Positions 21,628 to 33,227 of a stretch of DNA of 64,000 nucleotides are shown piece after piece (position 1 is the first letter of the stretch; the number at the start of each line of letters is the position of its first letter). The notes beneath the pieces are model-generated. The model searched no databases and was not told where the DNA came from. It worked only from the letters and a program-made list of their open reading frames with translations. Source of the stretch: Rana temporaria (lineage: Eukaryota; Chordata; Amphibia; Anura; Ranidae); NCBI RefSeq assembly GCF_905171775.1, contig NC_053489.1, positions 246,695,231-246,759,230 of the forward strand, given 5' to 3'. The position numbers and the translations under genes are program-made.

Positions 21628-22226
21628 AAGACTGGCACACACTATTGTTTTTTTTTTTTTTTTCGTTCAACTAATCAAGCTGAATAAAAAAAACAAAAAA
21701 CTGAAGAGCACAGGAGGAGCCGCTGTACTAACTATGCAATGTTATCCGGTCATCTTTTTCAGCTTCCTTACGCACAGACCAAATGTTCTATTGAACTGGC
21801 CTGTGTCGTCTGACATTTGGCCCGTGTGTACTAGGCTTATAGCATTGGCTTGGAACAACAACATCGATTAGGAGTTATGACTCATTTATGACACTAATCT
21901 GTACGTTTGTTTTATATGAGTGACTTAGGCCTCGTACACACGACCAGTGGCGTCACTAGGGTTGGTGTCACCTGGTGCGGTAAAATATGGTGTCACCCCC
22001 CCCCCCCCCCCAATAAAAAAATTCAAATATTCTTCCCCTTTTCTCTCTCTCCCTATCCATCTTTCTTGTGCGTTCTATCCCTTCTTCTTTCTCTCCATTT
22101 TTCTTTGTCCCCTCCCCCCACCTCTCTTTCTCCAGAACCGGAATTCAGAATTCTCAGGAGCCTATAGGCCAGGGGCGTACCTCTGCATCCTTCAATATCT
22201 TTTTGTTACTACTGTGTACTCCTCTC

Positions 22227-23323
22227 CACAACTGCACCTCTGGACCACTTTACATTGCACAGTACCCTGCACCCCTTTACATTACACAGCCCCCTGCATC
22301 ACTGGATCCCTTTAAAATTACACAGTACCCTGCATCACTGGACCCTTTTAAAATTACACAGCACCCTGTATCACTGGACCCCTTTACATCTCACAGCCCC
22401 CTTCACCTCTGGACCCTTTTACATTACACAGCCCCCTGCACCTCTGCACCCCTTTACATCACATAGCCCCCTGCACCTTTGGACCCTTTTACACTACACA
22501 GCCCTCTGCACCCCTTTACATTACACAGCACCCTGCACCTCTGGACCATTTTACATTACACAGCACCCTGCATCACTGCACCCCTTTTACATTACACAGC
22601 CGCCTGCACCTCTGCACCCCTTTACATCACATAGCCCCCTGCACCTCTGGACCCCTTTACATTACACAGCACCCTGCATCACTGCACCCCTTTTACATTA
22701 CACAGCACCCTGCATCACTGGACCCCTTTACATTACACAGCACCCTGCATCACTGCACCCCTTTTACATTACACAGCCGCCTGCACCTCTGCACCCCTTT
22801 ACATCACATAGCCCCCTGCACCTCTGGACCCTTTTACACTACACAGCCCTCTGCACCCCTTTACATTACACAGCACCCTGCACCTCTGGACCCCTTTACA
22901 TTACACAGCACCCTGCATCACTGGCCCCCTTTACATCTCATAGCCCCCTGCACCTCTGGACCCTTTTACATTACACAACACCCTGCATCACTGCACCCCT
23001 TTTACATTACACAGCCGCCTGCACCTCTGCACCCCTTTACATCACATAGCCCCCTGCACCTTTGGACCCTTTTACACTACACAGCCCTCTGCACCCCTTT
23101 ACATTACACAGCACCCTGCACCTCTGGACCATTTTACATTACACAGCACCCTGCATCACTGCACCCCTTTTACATTACACAGCCGCCTGCACCTCTGCAC
23201 CCCTTTACATCACATAGCCCCCTGCACCTCTGGACCCCTTTACATTACACAGCACCCTGCATCACTGCACCCCTTTTACATTACACAGCACCCTGCATCA
23301 CTGGACCCCTTTACATTACACAG
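22227..23323. repeat. Minisatellite inside the hAT, left part (about 37-bp unit)
   Basis: Thirty or so head-to-tail variants of a unit like CCCCTTTACATTACACAGCA followed by CCCTGCATCACTGGA. Higher-order copies of several units are repeated (for example 22560-22860 resembles 22970-23280). The 264-codon frame across it is an artefact of the periodicity. Confidence 0.95.
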
Positions 23324-23425
23324 GAGAGGTCAGGTGAGTTGCTGGACACCTGGCCACTATACCGATTTATATACTGCTCTGTACTGCCCTGTACACGCTA
23401 CATTCTCGGCCCTAGGATCCAGGTA

Positions 23426-24598
23426 ATGGGACGGAAGAGAGGAGGAGAGGCTCGTCATTCCACGGAATTAAACAGGGAAGGCGATATAGACCGCTTTTTT
23501 TTCTCCCGCCTGAGACCAGACCAGCGGAGCGCGCCCTTAGCAGAGATGGCCTCAGGTCGTTCTACGGTTCCTCACGAGGCACCACATGTATCGCATGGGT
23601 CGCGTGGATCGCATGGAGCACATGGCTCGTCCACACAACAACGCTCACAGCGCCAAACTACAGGTATGAAGACGAGGCAGAGAGTGCTCTCTCCCCCTGA
23701 CTCAGATGATGGCTCAGCCCGCTCTACTGGTCACTCCCCAGACCCCCGTCACCCACAAACAGATTGGGATAGATTGCCCACCATGCACGACTTTGAGGCA
23801 TTTGTTCAGCGCATGGAGCGTTCTTATAAACAGGAGATATCTGAACTCCGCAGGGATGTTACCAATAGGCTAGAAGACCTGGAGCAAAGTGTAGAGGACA
23901 CCGTGACTACCCTACAAACTCATGAAGCTACACTGAACGATCACTCTGCTCAGATTCAGCAGCTTATGTTAGCTCAAGACGACCAGGAGAATAGAGCGAG
24001 ACGCAATAATATCCGCGTGCGTGGCTTCCCTGAGTCGATCGAAATTAAAGATCTGGCTTCAGTGATCACCGCCATCTTTAACAATCTGCTTCAGAAAGAT
24101 AAAGAAGCTCCAATGGAGCTCGACCGAGTACATAGAGCATTGGGTCCCAAAAACCCAAACCTAGAGCATCCGAGAGACGTGATCTGCAGGGTTCATTTCT
24201 ATGCAGTTAAAGATGCTATTATGCAAGCAGCCCGCAAGCAGGAAACCATCCAATTTGATGAAGCTCAAATACATCTCTTACCAGACGTCTCAAAATTAAC
24301 CCTAGATTTACGCCGGGCCTTGAAGCCCCTCACCGAAGCCCTCTGTGTTAAACATATTAAATATCGTTGGGGGTTCCCCTTTCAGTTAACCGCATTCCAT
24401 GAGGGCAAATCTGCATATTTTCGTACTTTGGAAGATCTCCCCAAGTTCGTAGGAACATTTGAACTACCTCAGATCGCCATACACGATTGGCCCTTGCGGG
24501 CAGTACCCCCGAGACTTCAGCTTCCCTCTATTTGGAAGACTAAATCTAAGAAACCACGAACACACCGAGCCGAGTCACCTAAGCCTCCTCTGGGGTGA
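23426..24598 (+). CDS. L1 ORF1 protein (RNA-binding chaperone)
   Basis: A 390-residue ORF1p, the coiled-coil RNA chaperone of the LINE RNP. The ATG at 23426 (MGRKRGGEARHS) is preferred over the upstream in-frame ATG at 23339 because it gives the basic N-terminus seen in related proteins. Residues 20-110 are low-complexity (Ser/His/Gly/Arg). A heptad-rich coiled coil spans about 120-185, then NRARRNNIRVRGFPES at about 187-203, the MELDRVHRALGPK motif and a C-terminal domain containing KYRWGFPFQL. The frame is intact. Confidence 0.88.
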   Translation: MGRKRGGEARHSTELNREGDIDRFFFSRLRPDQRSAPLAEMASGRSTVPHEAPHVSHGSRGSHGAHGSSTQQRSQRQTTGMKTRQRVLSPPDSDDGSARSTGHSPDPRHPQTDWDRLPTMHDFEAFVQRMERSYKQEISELRRDVTNRLEDLEQSVEDTVTTLQTHEATLNDHSAQIQQLMLAQDDQENRARRNNIRVRGFPESIEIKDLASVITAIFNNLLQKDKEAPMELDRVHRALGPKNPNLEHPRDVICRVHFYAVKDAIMQAARKQETIQFDEAQIHLLPDVSKLTLDLRRALKPLTEALCVKHIKYRWGFPFQLTAFHEGKSAYFRTLEDLPKFVGTFELPQIAIHDWPLRAVPPRLQLPSIWKTKSKKPRTHRAESPKPPLG

Positions 24599-25037
24599 CG
24601 TGGTGACCATCATTGTTCGGGTTATCATCTCACCTCTGTGGTGACGTGATAACCATCATTACCTGGGCTATAATTTCACCTTTGTAGCATTTGCTGCAAC
24701 ATTAGTTGCTGTTGGTATTATATTTTGTTTTGCATCAGATTTTGTATCTTTGTTTTTTCTTTTTTTTTTTTTTTTGGGATGCGGTGTGTGTGGGTTGTTT
24801 CCCTCTCTGTGTGAGGATTACGGTACCCCATTTAGGATTCTCAGCTCCCTCTGTGGGATTGGCTGAAATGTTGCTAGCAACAAAGTTAGATTGGCCACTT
24901 AGGCCCTATTTTTTTTTCTCTCTTCTCTTCTTTCTTCTCTCTCACTATATTCCTTCCTTCTTTACCTTGGAGTCGGCGAACCCCCTTTCGGTAAGTAACA
25001 ATTGGTTTCTTGTTGAGCTTTTTCCTTTCTTTTTCGT

Positions 25038-28000
25038 ATGGCCGCTTCCGCTTACCTAACTGTATCCTCTCTGAATTGTAGAGGCCTGAATGCCCCGGAG
25101 AAGAGGAGACAGATTATGCATCATTTTCATAAATTCCACACACAAATTCTCCTCTTACAAGAGACACACTTTAGACTAGGCTCAATCCCTAAATTTTTTT
25201 ATAAACAATATCCTACTGGGTTCCATAGTACTAATCCTACATCGAAGTCCAAAGGGGTCTCTATTTTTTTTCATGTTTCCTTCATGCCAGACATCTTAGA
25301 CTCCTATATAGATACTGCTGGAAGATTTATTTTTTTAAAACTGTCCTATAAAAAAATCATATACACGGTGATTAATGTATATTCTCCTAACCAGGACCAG
25401 TTGCCATTTTTTACCACCATGCTCTCCCGCCTGAGGAAGTTCAGTTTAACCAACATGATTCTTGGAGGTGACTTCAACGTTGCTCTAATACCCCGCCTAG
25501 ATACATCGAATGGTAAGTCCTCGCTTTCTCTGGCTACCACCACCAGGCTGCGCACTTTATTCTCTGACCTTTCCCTGGTAGACGTGTGGAGAGTCCTCCA
25601 TCCCTCTGCCAGGGACTACACATATTTCTCCCCTGCACACTTATCCTACAGCAGACTGGATTATATACTTATTTCCCAGTCGCTGTTGGACTTTTCCCCT
25701 ACTACCTCGATTGGCCTCACATTATGGTCAGATCACGCACCTATCCATATGACCTTGGGAAAAGTACCTCCTCATAAACTCAAAACCTCCTGGAGGCTTA
25801 ATGACAATTTATTGACAGACTCAGTCTGCATTGCCGATATTACTCAGACTATCACAAACTTTATTATCGATCACACAAACGATGACACTAACCCGCTCAT
25901 AAAATGGGAAGCACTTAAATGTGTTCTACGAGGCACGTTTATTAAACATGGTTCCAGATTAAAAAAAAAACGGCAGGCAGATACCAATCGCCTCTTGACG
26001 ATCATTGCTTCTTTGGAGGACTCTAATAAGCGTTCCCCTGATGCATCCAAAACTGTGGATTTGGCTAACGCTCGTCGGGATTTACTGCAGATTATTGCAG
26101 ATCGATCTCTGGTGGCTAGAGACAAAGGACGATTTTCATATTATTCCCAGGCTAATAAATGTGGTAAACGACTGGCAAATGTATTAAACTCGCCCCAGAC
26201 TAGGAAACATATCTCGTTCATTTCCTCTACGAGTAAGGGTAAACTGACGGCTAGCTCTGCAATTGCAGAGGAATTCCGCCAATATTACTCAGATCTTTAT
26301 AACCTTCCTCCCCAGACCCCTCTATCTCCACCGGACCATAGCGGTCTACCACCAGATATGTCTGCCTATATTACTGAAACCTCACTCCCATCCATCGTAA
26401 CAGCGGACTCCGATGAATTAGAACAACCTCTCACTGACATTGATTTTTTATCTACTATCAAAGAATTAAAAAACGGTAAAAGCCCTGGCCCGGACGGGTC
26501 CACTTCCCGTTTTTATAAAACATTTGGAACACAACTGGCCCCTCTTTTAGCGAAAGCTTTCAATAACATTAGTGAACAATGTTCTTTGTCTCCCTCTCTT
26601 TTACTGGCACAGATAGTGGTTATTCCTAAGCCAGGCAAAGACCATTCCCAGTGCTCTAACTATAGGCCGATATCCCTCCTGAATGTCGACCTAAAGTTAT
26701 TTGCAAAAATTCTCGCAGACCGCCTTGCGCCATTTCTTTCAAATATTGTGCACGGAGATCAGGTGGGGTTTGTCCCTGGCCGTGAAGCCAGGGACAACAC
26801 CACCAAGACTCTCCATCTGATTAGTTATGTTCAAAAACACCGGATACCGGCGTGCCTTCTCTCCTGTGATGCAGAGAAGGCATTTGACCGGGTCAGCTGG
26901 CCTTTTTTGCAAGCTACACTCACTCAGATAGGGTTGGGACCGAAGATGCTATCTCGCATTATGTCCTTGTACACTTCCCCTCACGCCACTGTGCTGGTGA
27001 ACGGTGTTCAGTCAGGCACGGTGTCGATCGGGAATGGCACTAGACAAGGCTGCCCCTTATCCCCCCTCCTCTTTGTGTTGGTTATAGAACACCTGGCCCA
27101 GGCACTTAGAACAAATCCGAGTATAAGAGGAATACAAACACCATCTTCCAACTGTAAATTATCTCTATATGCAGACGACCTGCTCCTTTATGTAACCCAT
27201 CCCCATACAAGTATCCCGTCTATTTTGCAAGAATTGGCCAGGTTTGGTAGGTTTAGCAACTATAAATTAAACCTATCTAAAACGGAAGCTTTAAACATAT
27301 CTCTACCTCAATCAATCCTCAATATCCTTAAATCTAATTTCTCATTTCAATGGAGGCAGAGCTCTATTTCTTACTTAGGAACAGCCATTCCTGCACAGCT
27401 ATCGGAGGTTTATACCCTAAATTATTGCCCTCTTTTAACAAAATTAAGACGCCTTATGGAGGATCGTTTAGACCTTCCCATATCTTGGTTTGGGCGAATG
27501 AATGTCTTGAAAATGGACGTTCTGCCTAAGACACTATACCTATTTCAGGCACTTCCGATAGCGCTGCCCTCTGCTTTTTTTCGTTCACTTCGATCAATGG
27601 CCATCCGGTTTGTCTGGAGAGGAAATCCTCCAAGGCTAAAACATAAACTCTTATGGCTCCCCTGTTACTAATGGAGGAACAGCCCTCCCTGATTTCGAAT
27701 TATACCACACCTCTGCGGTACTTTCACGTGTTCTAGAGTGGTTTCCTCGTCCCCTATGTAAAGTCTCCACTATGGTAGAGCAAGATCTATCCCCTGTAGA
27801 CATCAGGGCTCTACCATGGGGATACGCCAAGACATATAGGTCTTTTAGAGGGCTGTCTCCTTTGACTTTAGATGCCTTGGATATCTGGTATAGGAAGAGG
27901 GAGGCATATGCCCTCTCAACTGATCCAGGGCCCCTGACCTCATTGTTCGACAATTCAGCCCTTCCGGAGAGTAGAAGTATTTCGACAATAGACAATTACA

Positions 28001-28866
28001 ACAGAGACTCATGGCCTACTGCCAACTGCTACCTGAATGCTTCGTCCGGGATATTTATTACATCTAAACCTATGATCTCTTCCCGTGTGACCTGGCTTAC
28101 CCGACTACATCTTTCAGCATACTGTAAATCGCTTCATGAAAGCGGCCAGGTCCATAGACCCTTGACTAACTTCGAGCAACTATGCTCTGTCTCACACACT
28201 CCGCCACACACTTTATCTCAGATATATAAAATGATCCTGGGTCATACACATGACTCCTTACCCAGGTTTGCCGCAGCCTGGTCGGAGGACTTAGGCAAAG
28301 ATATCAGTGAGGCAGATTGGCGTAAATCTTTTTTTTATACACATAAGTCTTCCATTTCGAGCTATGCTCAAGAAAAAAATTACAAAGTATTGGCAAGATG
28401 GTATCGCGTCCCAGTCACCCTCAAGAACATGTTCCCTTCCGCTCCTGACTCCTGCTGGAGATGCAATCATGATATTGGTACGTATTGCCATACATGGTGG
28501 GACTGTGACATAATCCGCCCTTTCTGGGAAATTATTTTTCAGATCTATGGAGACCTCTATGATAAAATACTAACCCCTTCTCCTTTTATAGCCCTCCTTT
28601 CCATTCTCCCTGGTTCTTTTAAGTTTGAAAATCATACCCTTTTAAAATTCTGTGTCAGTGCTGGTAGACAGTTGATTTCCAGACATTGGAGATCCCCTGC
28701 CCCCCCGACTCTGGTCGAATGGGTAAACGAGATGAACAATATCATGCTTATGGAGGAAATGTATGCCAAATCTCTTGACATCCAGGCTAGATTTCTTTCT
28801 ATTTGGAGTGTATGGAAACAGTATAGCACCTCGGATAGATTGAAATCTAGGTTGAGCTCATCTTAA
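25038..28866 (+). pseudogene. L1 ORF2 with a single frameshift
   Basis: Endonuclease and reverse transcriptase of the LINE. The first frame (25038-27671, 877 codons) contains the AP-type endonuclease (SLNCRGLN near the start, QETHF, GGDFNVAL at about 143, SDH at about 230) and a complete reverse transcriptase (NYRPISLLN, DQVGFVPG, TRQGCPLSPLLF, YADD at about 710). At about 27660-27668 the frame changes by one base, just before the GGTALPDFELYH block, and continues in another frame to 28866. The C-terminal zinc-knuckle CWRCNHDIGTYCHTWWDC is intact. With only one lesion, the copy is either recently disabled or carries an assembly error. Total length would be about 1276 residues, the usual size. 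Confidence 0.9.
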
Positions 28867-29550
28867 CCCTTTGTGAATTACTAAAAATGCTGGCCTACAC
28901 CATCTTATCAGGATGAAAGGCCGCCTTGAACTGGAAGACGCCGACTCCCTCCCCCCTCTCCCCTACACCTTCCCCTTCTCCTTTCCTTCATTTTCTTTTT
29001 CCTTCCTTTTTCTGCTTTTCTATTTAGCTTTCTCTTCTTGACCCCATCATATATTTTTAGTTCTGTTCTATTTTTGTTATGTGGCCTTTTCTTGGGGTTA
29101 ACTAAATTAAATGGATTATATTTAGTCCTTACCTGTTGTCTGTGGGCTTGGTACTTTTACCAAGTGCCCAGACAACAGTGTTTCTATTTCTTGGTTCTCT
29201 CTTCGAGCCATGACTATATAAATACTATAGATATCTCCGCCCCAGTCTCGGCTGCAGTAGGTTCCCAGAGGGGCAGCGGGGACTAGGATGGCTTTAATTT
29301 TATGTTAGGTTAGAACTTATCAGGTATTATTCATATAAGTATATTTTATTAATCTGTCTACCTAACATTTATTTCCATGTATCTTTTTCTCCAAGCACTG
29401 GCTACAGTAATTTAAATGTTATCTATATCATTTATAACAACATTTTCATTTAACTGTACTAATCGGGTAAACCGATGTTGGGTTTATGACCCGGTTGTTG
29501 TTGTTGTTATGTTTGTCTAAAAATTTTGAAATTAAAAACTTATTGAACTC
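28867..29550 (+). other. 3' UTR of the second full-length L1
   Basis: Pyrimidine-rich non-coding tail with a TTG triplet run near 29495-29508. It ends ACTTATTGAACTC with no poly-A tract. Confidence 0.7.
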
Positions 29551-29855
29551 TACATTACACAGCACCCTGCATCACTGCACCCCTTTTACATTACACAGCC
29601 GCCTGCACCTCTGCACCCCTTTACATCACATAGCCCCCTGCACCTCTGGACCCTTTTACACTACACAGCCCTCTGCACCCCTTTACATTACACAGCACCC
29701 TGCACCTCTGGACCCCTTTACATTACACAGCACCCTGCATCACTGGCCCCCTTTACATCTCATAGCCCCCTGCACCTCTGGACCCTTTTACATTACACAG
29801 CACCCTGCATCACTGCACCCCTTTTACATTACACAGCCACCTGCACCTCTGGTCA
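29551..29855. repeat. Minisatellite inside the hAT, right part
   Basis: Continuation of the 37-bp array at 22227-23323, separated from it by the L1. It is followed by an A-run and a T-run (29862-29912), then the hAT right end. Confidence 0.95.
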
Positions 29856-30578
29856 TGTCAGCTAAAAAAAAAAAAAAAAAAAAAGTTATTATTTTTTTTT
29901 TTTTTTTTAAATCGGGATGGTGTCACCCCTCTAGTGGCTTTCACCCGGTGCGGCCCGCACCCCCCGCACCCCCCTAGCAACGCCACTGCACACGACCGAG
30001 GAACTCGTCAGAAAAGACACATCGTTTTCCTCGACGAGTTCCTTGTTAGGCTTGTCGAGAAACTTGACAAGCTTTCTTTGCATACACACTGTCAAGACCA
30101 AATCTCCTCGTTCTCAAACACGGTGACGTACAACACATACAATGGCAGGGGAAGTTCGATTCCTCTGGCACAGCCCTTGGGGCTGCTTTTGCTAATCTGA
30201 TGTTACTGCGTGTTAAGTAAAAGTTTGGTAAGAGACAATTTGCACTTTTCAGACTGTTACAGCGTGACAAATGTGCTATCTCCATTACAAACGCTACTTT
30301 TACTCCCATCTCATACTTTATTCTGAGCATGCGCGGGTTTCTTAGCATACACACGCTCGAGTTTCTCGTCGAAAACCAGCCCGACGAGAAACACGGCGAG
30401 GAAATTGAGACTTCTGTTGAGGAAAAAGAGAACTTGTTCTCTTTTTTCCTCGTCGAGTTCCTTGACAGTTTCCTCGATGAAAAACGTACACACGACCGGT
30501 TTCCTCAGCAAAAAAGCTCTGCCACCAAGTTTCTTGATGGATTCTATCGAGGAAAACGGTCGTGTGTACGAGGCCTTA

Positions 30579-31678
30579 TAAAGTATTGTAGTCGGAGACA
30601 GTCAGGCAGCTAACATTTTCAGAAGGAGGTGAGCAATGAAAGTCTCTGTACTTCTGACAACAACCCACACTGTAAAATGTTTATTTTAATGTGAGCTCTG
30701 CCAGTAAGCAGTGCAATGCCTGTTTCAGCTTCGCTGCTTACGTTTTTCTTTTTTTTTTACTTAATTTGATGTGTCACTTGGTGACACTTCATTTATGTTT
30801 TTGCACAGCAATGTAGTGACATTCATGTCAACCAATGCACAGCACATCAGACCAGCATTGTGATGTGCACAGGGTACATAGAAAACAAGGTCACTGCAAT
30901 AGTGTGAAGGAGCACTTTAGAATTCTTTCAAAAGAGAAGTGTGAAATAGAAAAATGCAGACACATACCTCCATACTGCGGCATCAGTCAGATGCTGCAGC
31001 TGTTTCCCACTGACTCTAAGCCCAAGAACCTAGCAATAACATGAGAGTGGATCACAAAGTTCTCAGTCTCCTCGGAGTGGAGAGTGGTGACTGTCAGTCA
31101 CTACTCTTTCCTCTGTACCTCCAGCGCTCACTATCGCACTGGGCTGTGGAGGCTAAGCCATCTACCAATCAGGCTTCTGGGAGGATTCTGACATTATTGT
31201 CAGGATCCTTCCAGAGTCTGGGGATGTTCTGTGAGGTCAGCCAACAGCGGATTTTAGCTCACAGAAAAGCACAAGTAAGCACACTCCTGTGACCCACAAG
31301 AGGAGTACAACCAGAAAAACTTTGGTCCTACTTCTCTTTTACAATTTTTTTTTGTATTTCTTTGTTTTAAACAACAGCATCATATAGTGCTTCATAGGAT
31401 GACACTTCAACCTAATTGTCAATTAAAAAATGAATAAATTATCAAATAAATGAAAGCAAAATTAATCATACCAAAATACTTTTTAAAATAACAGTAAACA
31501 TGTTGACTTTTTATTAACAGAGACAAGTTATTCATTAAACTGCAATTATTTATGCAAATTTTATTTTTCAATTAATTGGAGCCATCTTGTGGGGATTATT
31601 GAGTATTACAATCGCTGACCCTTTAATAAGAGTATGTGTGATTTTAAAGGCTCCCATTCAGTTGTTTTAAATGTGACC
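30579..31678. other. Intergenic, no gene recognised
   Basis: Moderately GC-rich at 30830-31290, AT-rich afterwards. No supported ORF or repeat boundary. Confidence 0.4.
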
Positions 31679-31905
31679 TCATAGAGCTATGCATAAAAAG
31701 TCAATGAATCTATCCTCTCTAAGGACTGACATGTGGTATCGGCCTTTGACACTTGTACTGTAACCAGAAATGACCAGTATAGTTGCTAACCCATCAGTCA
31801 GCTGGTACCAGTGAATACTATTGAAACTGGTGATACTGTGATTGCATCTGATAAGGACTGTCCCGTGTTCATTGACATTCATGTCCACAGACTGCTCGAC
31901 CTTTT
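31679..31905 (-). pseudogene. T-cell receptor V segment, 3' truncated
   Basis: The minus-strand translation has the core of an immunoglobulin-type V domain: VEQSVDMNVNEHGTVLIRC with the first cysteine, then SIHWYQL with the core Trp, then KGRYHMSVLREDR, an FR3 start. After that the sequence diverges and stops at TGA. The second cysteine motif (YYC) and any recombination signal are missing, and no leader exon was found upstream. It differs from both other V segments. Its orientation and position extend the V cluster towards the olfactory receptors. Confidence 0.72.
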
Positions 31906-31939
31906 TTAAAAAAAAATAAAGATATTTGCTATTTACCAA

Positions 31940-32757
31940 AATTGAGTTACTTTATTAAAGCAATAAGGACTGTTCCTACAGTGACTTTTTATGTTTTTAG
32001 AAATAACTGTGTTAAAAAAATATAAAAATAATAGCAATAATATATAAATGCATTCAGCAAATAATTAGGGTAGGGCTTTATGTTCCATTTCAACCCACAT
32101 CAATTGCTTATTTGTTTTTATTTCTTCTGGCTATAATGCATTATTGTTATTCAGATCCTTGTAACCTGGGTTTTTAACATTATATTAAAGTATAACTAAA
32201 GGCACTATTTTTCGTTTGTTGATAGAGTAGAGAGGGATTAGAACAGCTGTCAGATTTATATTGCTATCTGTGCCCCCAATTTTGTTTACAGAAATTCCCC
32301 TGCTTTATTTATCCTGTTTACTGTTATCATCAAAAGTGAAAGTAAAAGAAAATCCCTAGTTTTGAGTTTTCCTCAATACAGCAATATGGAAATTCTTCCA
32401 ATGGGGACACTAGTTCTGGTGAGACTAGTTCTGAGGAGCCCCTATGGATTCCCATATTTGCAGGGATTTACCCTCACTTCCTGTTTTAGCTATGCGACAA
32501 GAAGTGAAGGTATATCTCCCCAATGGGGCACTGATGACATTGACATGGGTTCTAACCCTCTTTTACTCTATCCACTTTAATGATAAGGGACCAGGTTACA
32601 ATAAATTCTGTTTTTTTGATACTACACTTAGGTGGCGCTTTTGTGTTTCCCTTGCATCAATGTATGTACTATCACTGTTTCATCTTTAAGTATTTGAGGC
32701 TGGCTGTGTCTGCAGTAGCCGGTAAGTCTGTCCATTCTCAGTGCACATCTTTATGTG
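31940..32757. other. Intergenic, no gene recognised
   Basis: AT-rich sequence with no supported coding region. Confidence 0.4.
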
Positions 32758-32761
32758 TTAA

Positions 32762-33227
32762 AGGGGTTATAAAGCAGCATGTTTTTTCACCTTAATAGAT
32801 CCTATGCAATAAGGTGAAAAAACACCTTGAACTCTCCGCCATATCCCCCCCCCCCCCCCCCCCGAGCCCCTGTTTCACTTACCTGAGCCCCAAATCTCCA
32901 TTGGCGCGATCCCGCGTTGCTTTCCCCCAGCTCTTCTTTGGATGATTGATAGCAGCGTAGCCATTGGCTCCCGCTGTAGTCAATCAAATCAATGATTCCG
33001 CGCACCAGGGGATACAGTCGACTGTATCACACGGGAGCATGCCCGCAAGCTAACCCCCTTGGGAGAGCGCTTCTCAGAGGGGGTTAGCTCTTGCAGGGAG
33101 TAGCCGAGACAGCAGCCGAGGGACCCCAGAAGACGAGGATCGGCGCCACCCTATGCAAAACGAACTGCATAGTGGAGGTAAATATGACATGTTTGTTATT
33201 TAAAAAAATTAAACCTTTACAACCCCT
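32762..33227. mobile_element. TTAA-flanked MITE (466 bp)
   Basis: Perfect TTAA on both sides (32758-32761 and 33228-33231). The left end AGGGGTTATAAAG is complementary to the right end CTTTACAACCCCT with one mismatch. TTAA targets suggest a piggyBac-type mobilising enzyme. The interior holds a C-run at about 32847-32862 and no ORF of note. Confidence 0.8.

Larger units (their letters stand above)
23324..29550 (+). mobile_element. Full-length L1-clade retrotransposon, one ORF2 frameshift
   Basis: Inserted into the minisatellite. A 12-bp direct repeat TACATTACACAG lies at 23312-23323 and 29551-29562, consistent with a target duplication, although the array itself contains this motif. Order: short 5' UTR, ORF1 (23426-24598), a 439-bp spacer, ORF2 (25038-28866, one frameshift) and a 684-bp 3' UTR that ends without a poly-A tail. 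ORF1 and ORF2 differ clearly in sequence from the LINE at 3358, so this is another subfamily. Confidence 0.9.
21945..29988. mobile_element. 8-kb non-autonomous hAT element
   Basis: Bracketed by an exact 8-bp duplication CACACGAC (21937-21944 and 29989-29996). The terminal inverted repeats are CAGTGGCGTCACTAGGG (left) and CCCTAGCAACGCCACTG (right), which is the hAT pattern. It carries no transposase. Its cargo is a 37-bp-unit tandem array (about 22227-23323 plus 29551-29855) and an L1 inserted in that array. Without the 6.2-kb L1 it would be about 1.8 kb. Confidence 0.92.
21928..30575. mobile_element. MITE of the same family split by an 8-kb hAT
   Basis: The left 17 bp (21928-21944, GGCCTCGTACACACGAC) continue at 29997-30575 (CGAGGAACTCG...), ending GTCGTGTGTACGAGGCC. 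TTA flanks the whole at 21925-21927 and 30576-30578. Removing the insertion and one copy of its 8-bp duplication gives about 596 bp, very close to the 607 bp of its neighbour. Confidence 0.88.

Noticed and set aside
22255..23049. 264-codon open frame rich in His, Leu, Pro
   Set aside because: It is produced by the 37-bp tandem array; the residues repeat with the DNA period and no domain is present.
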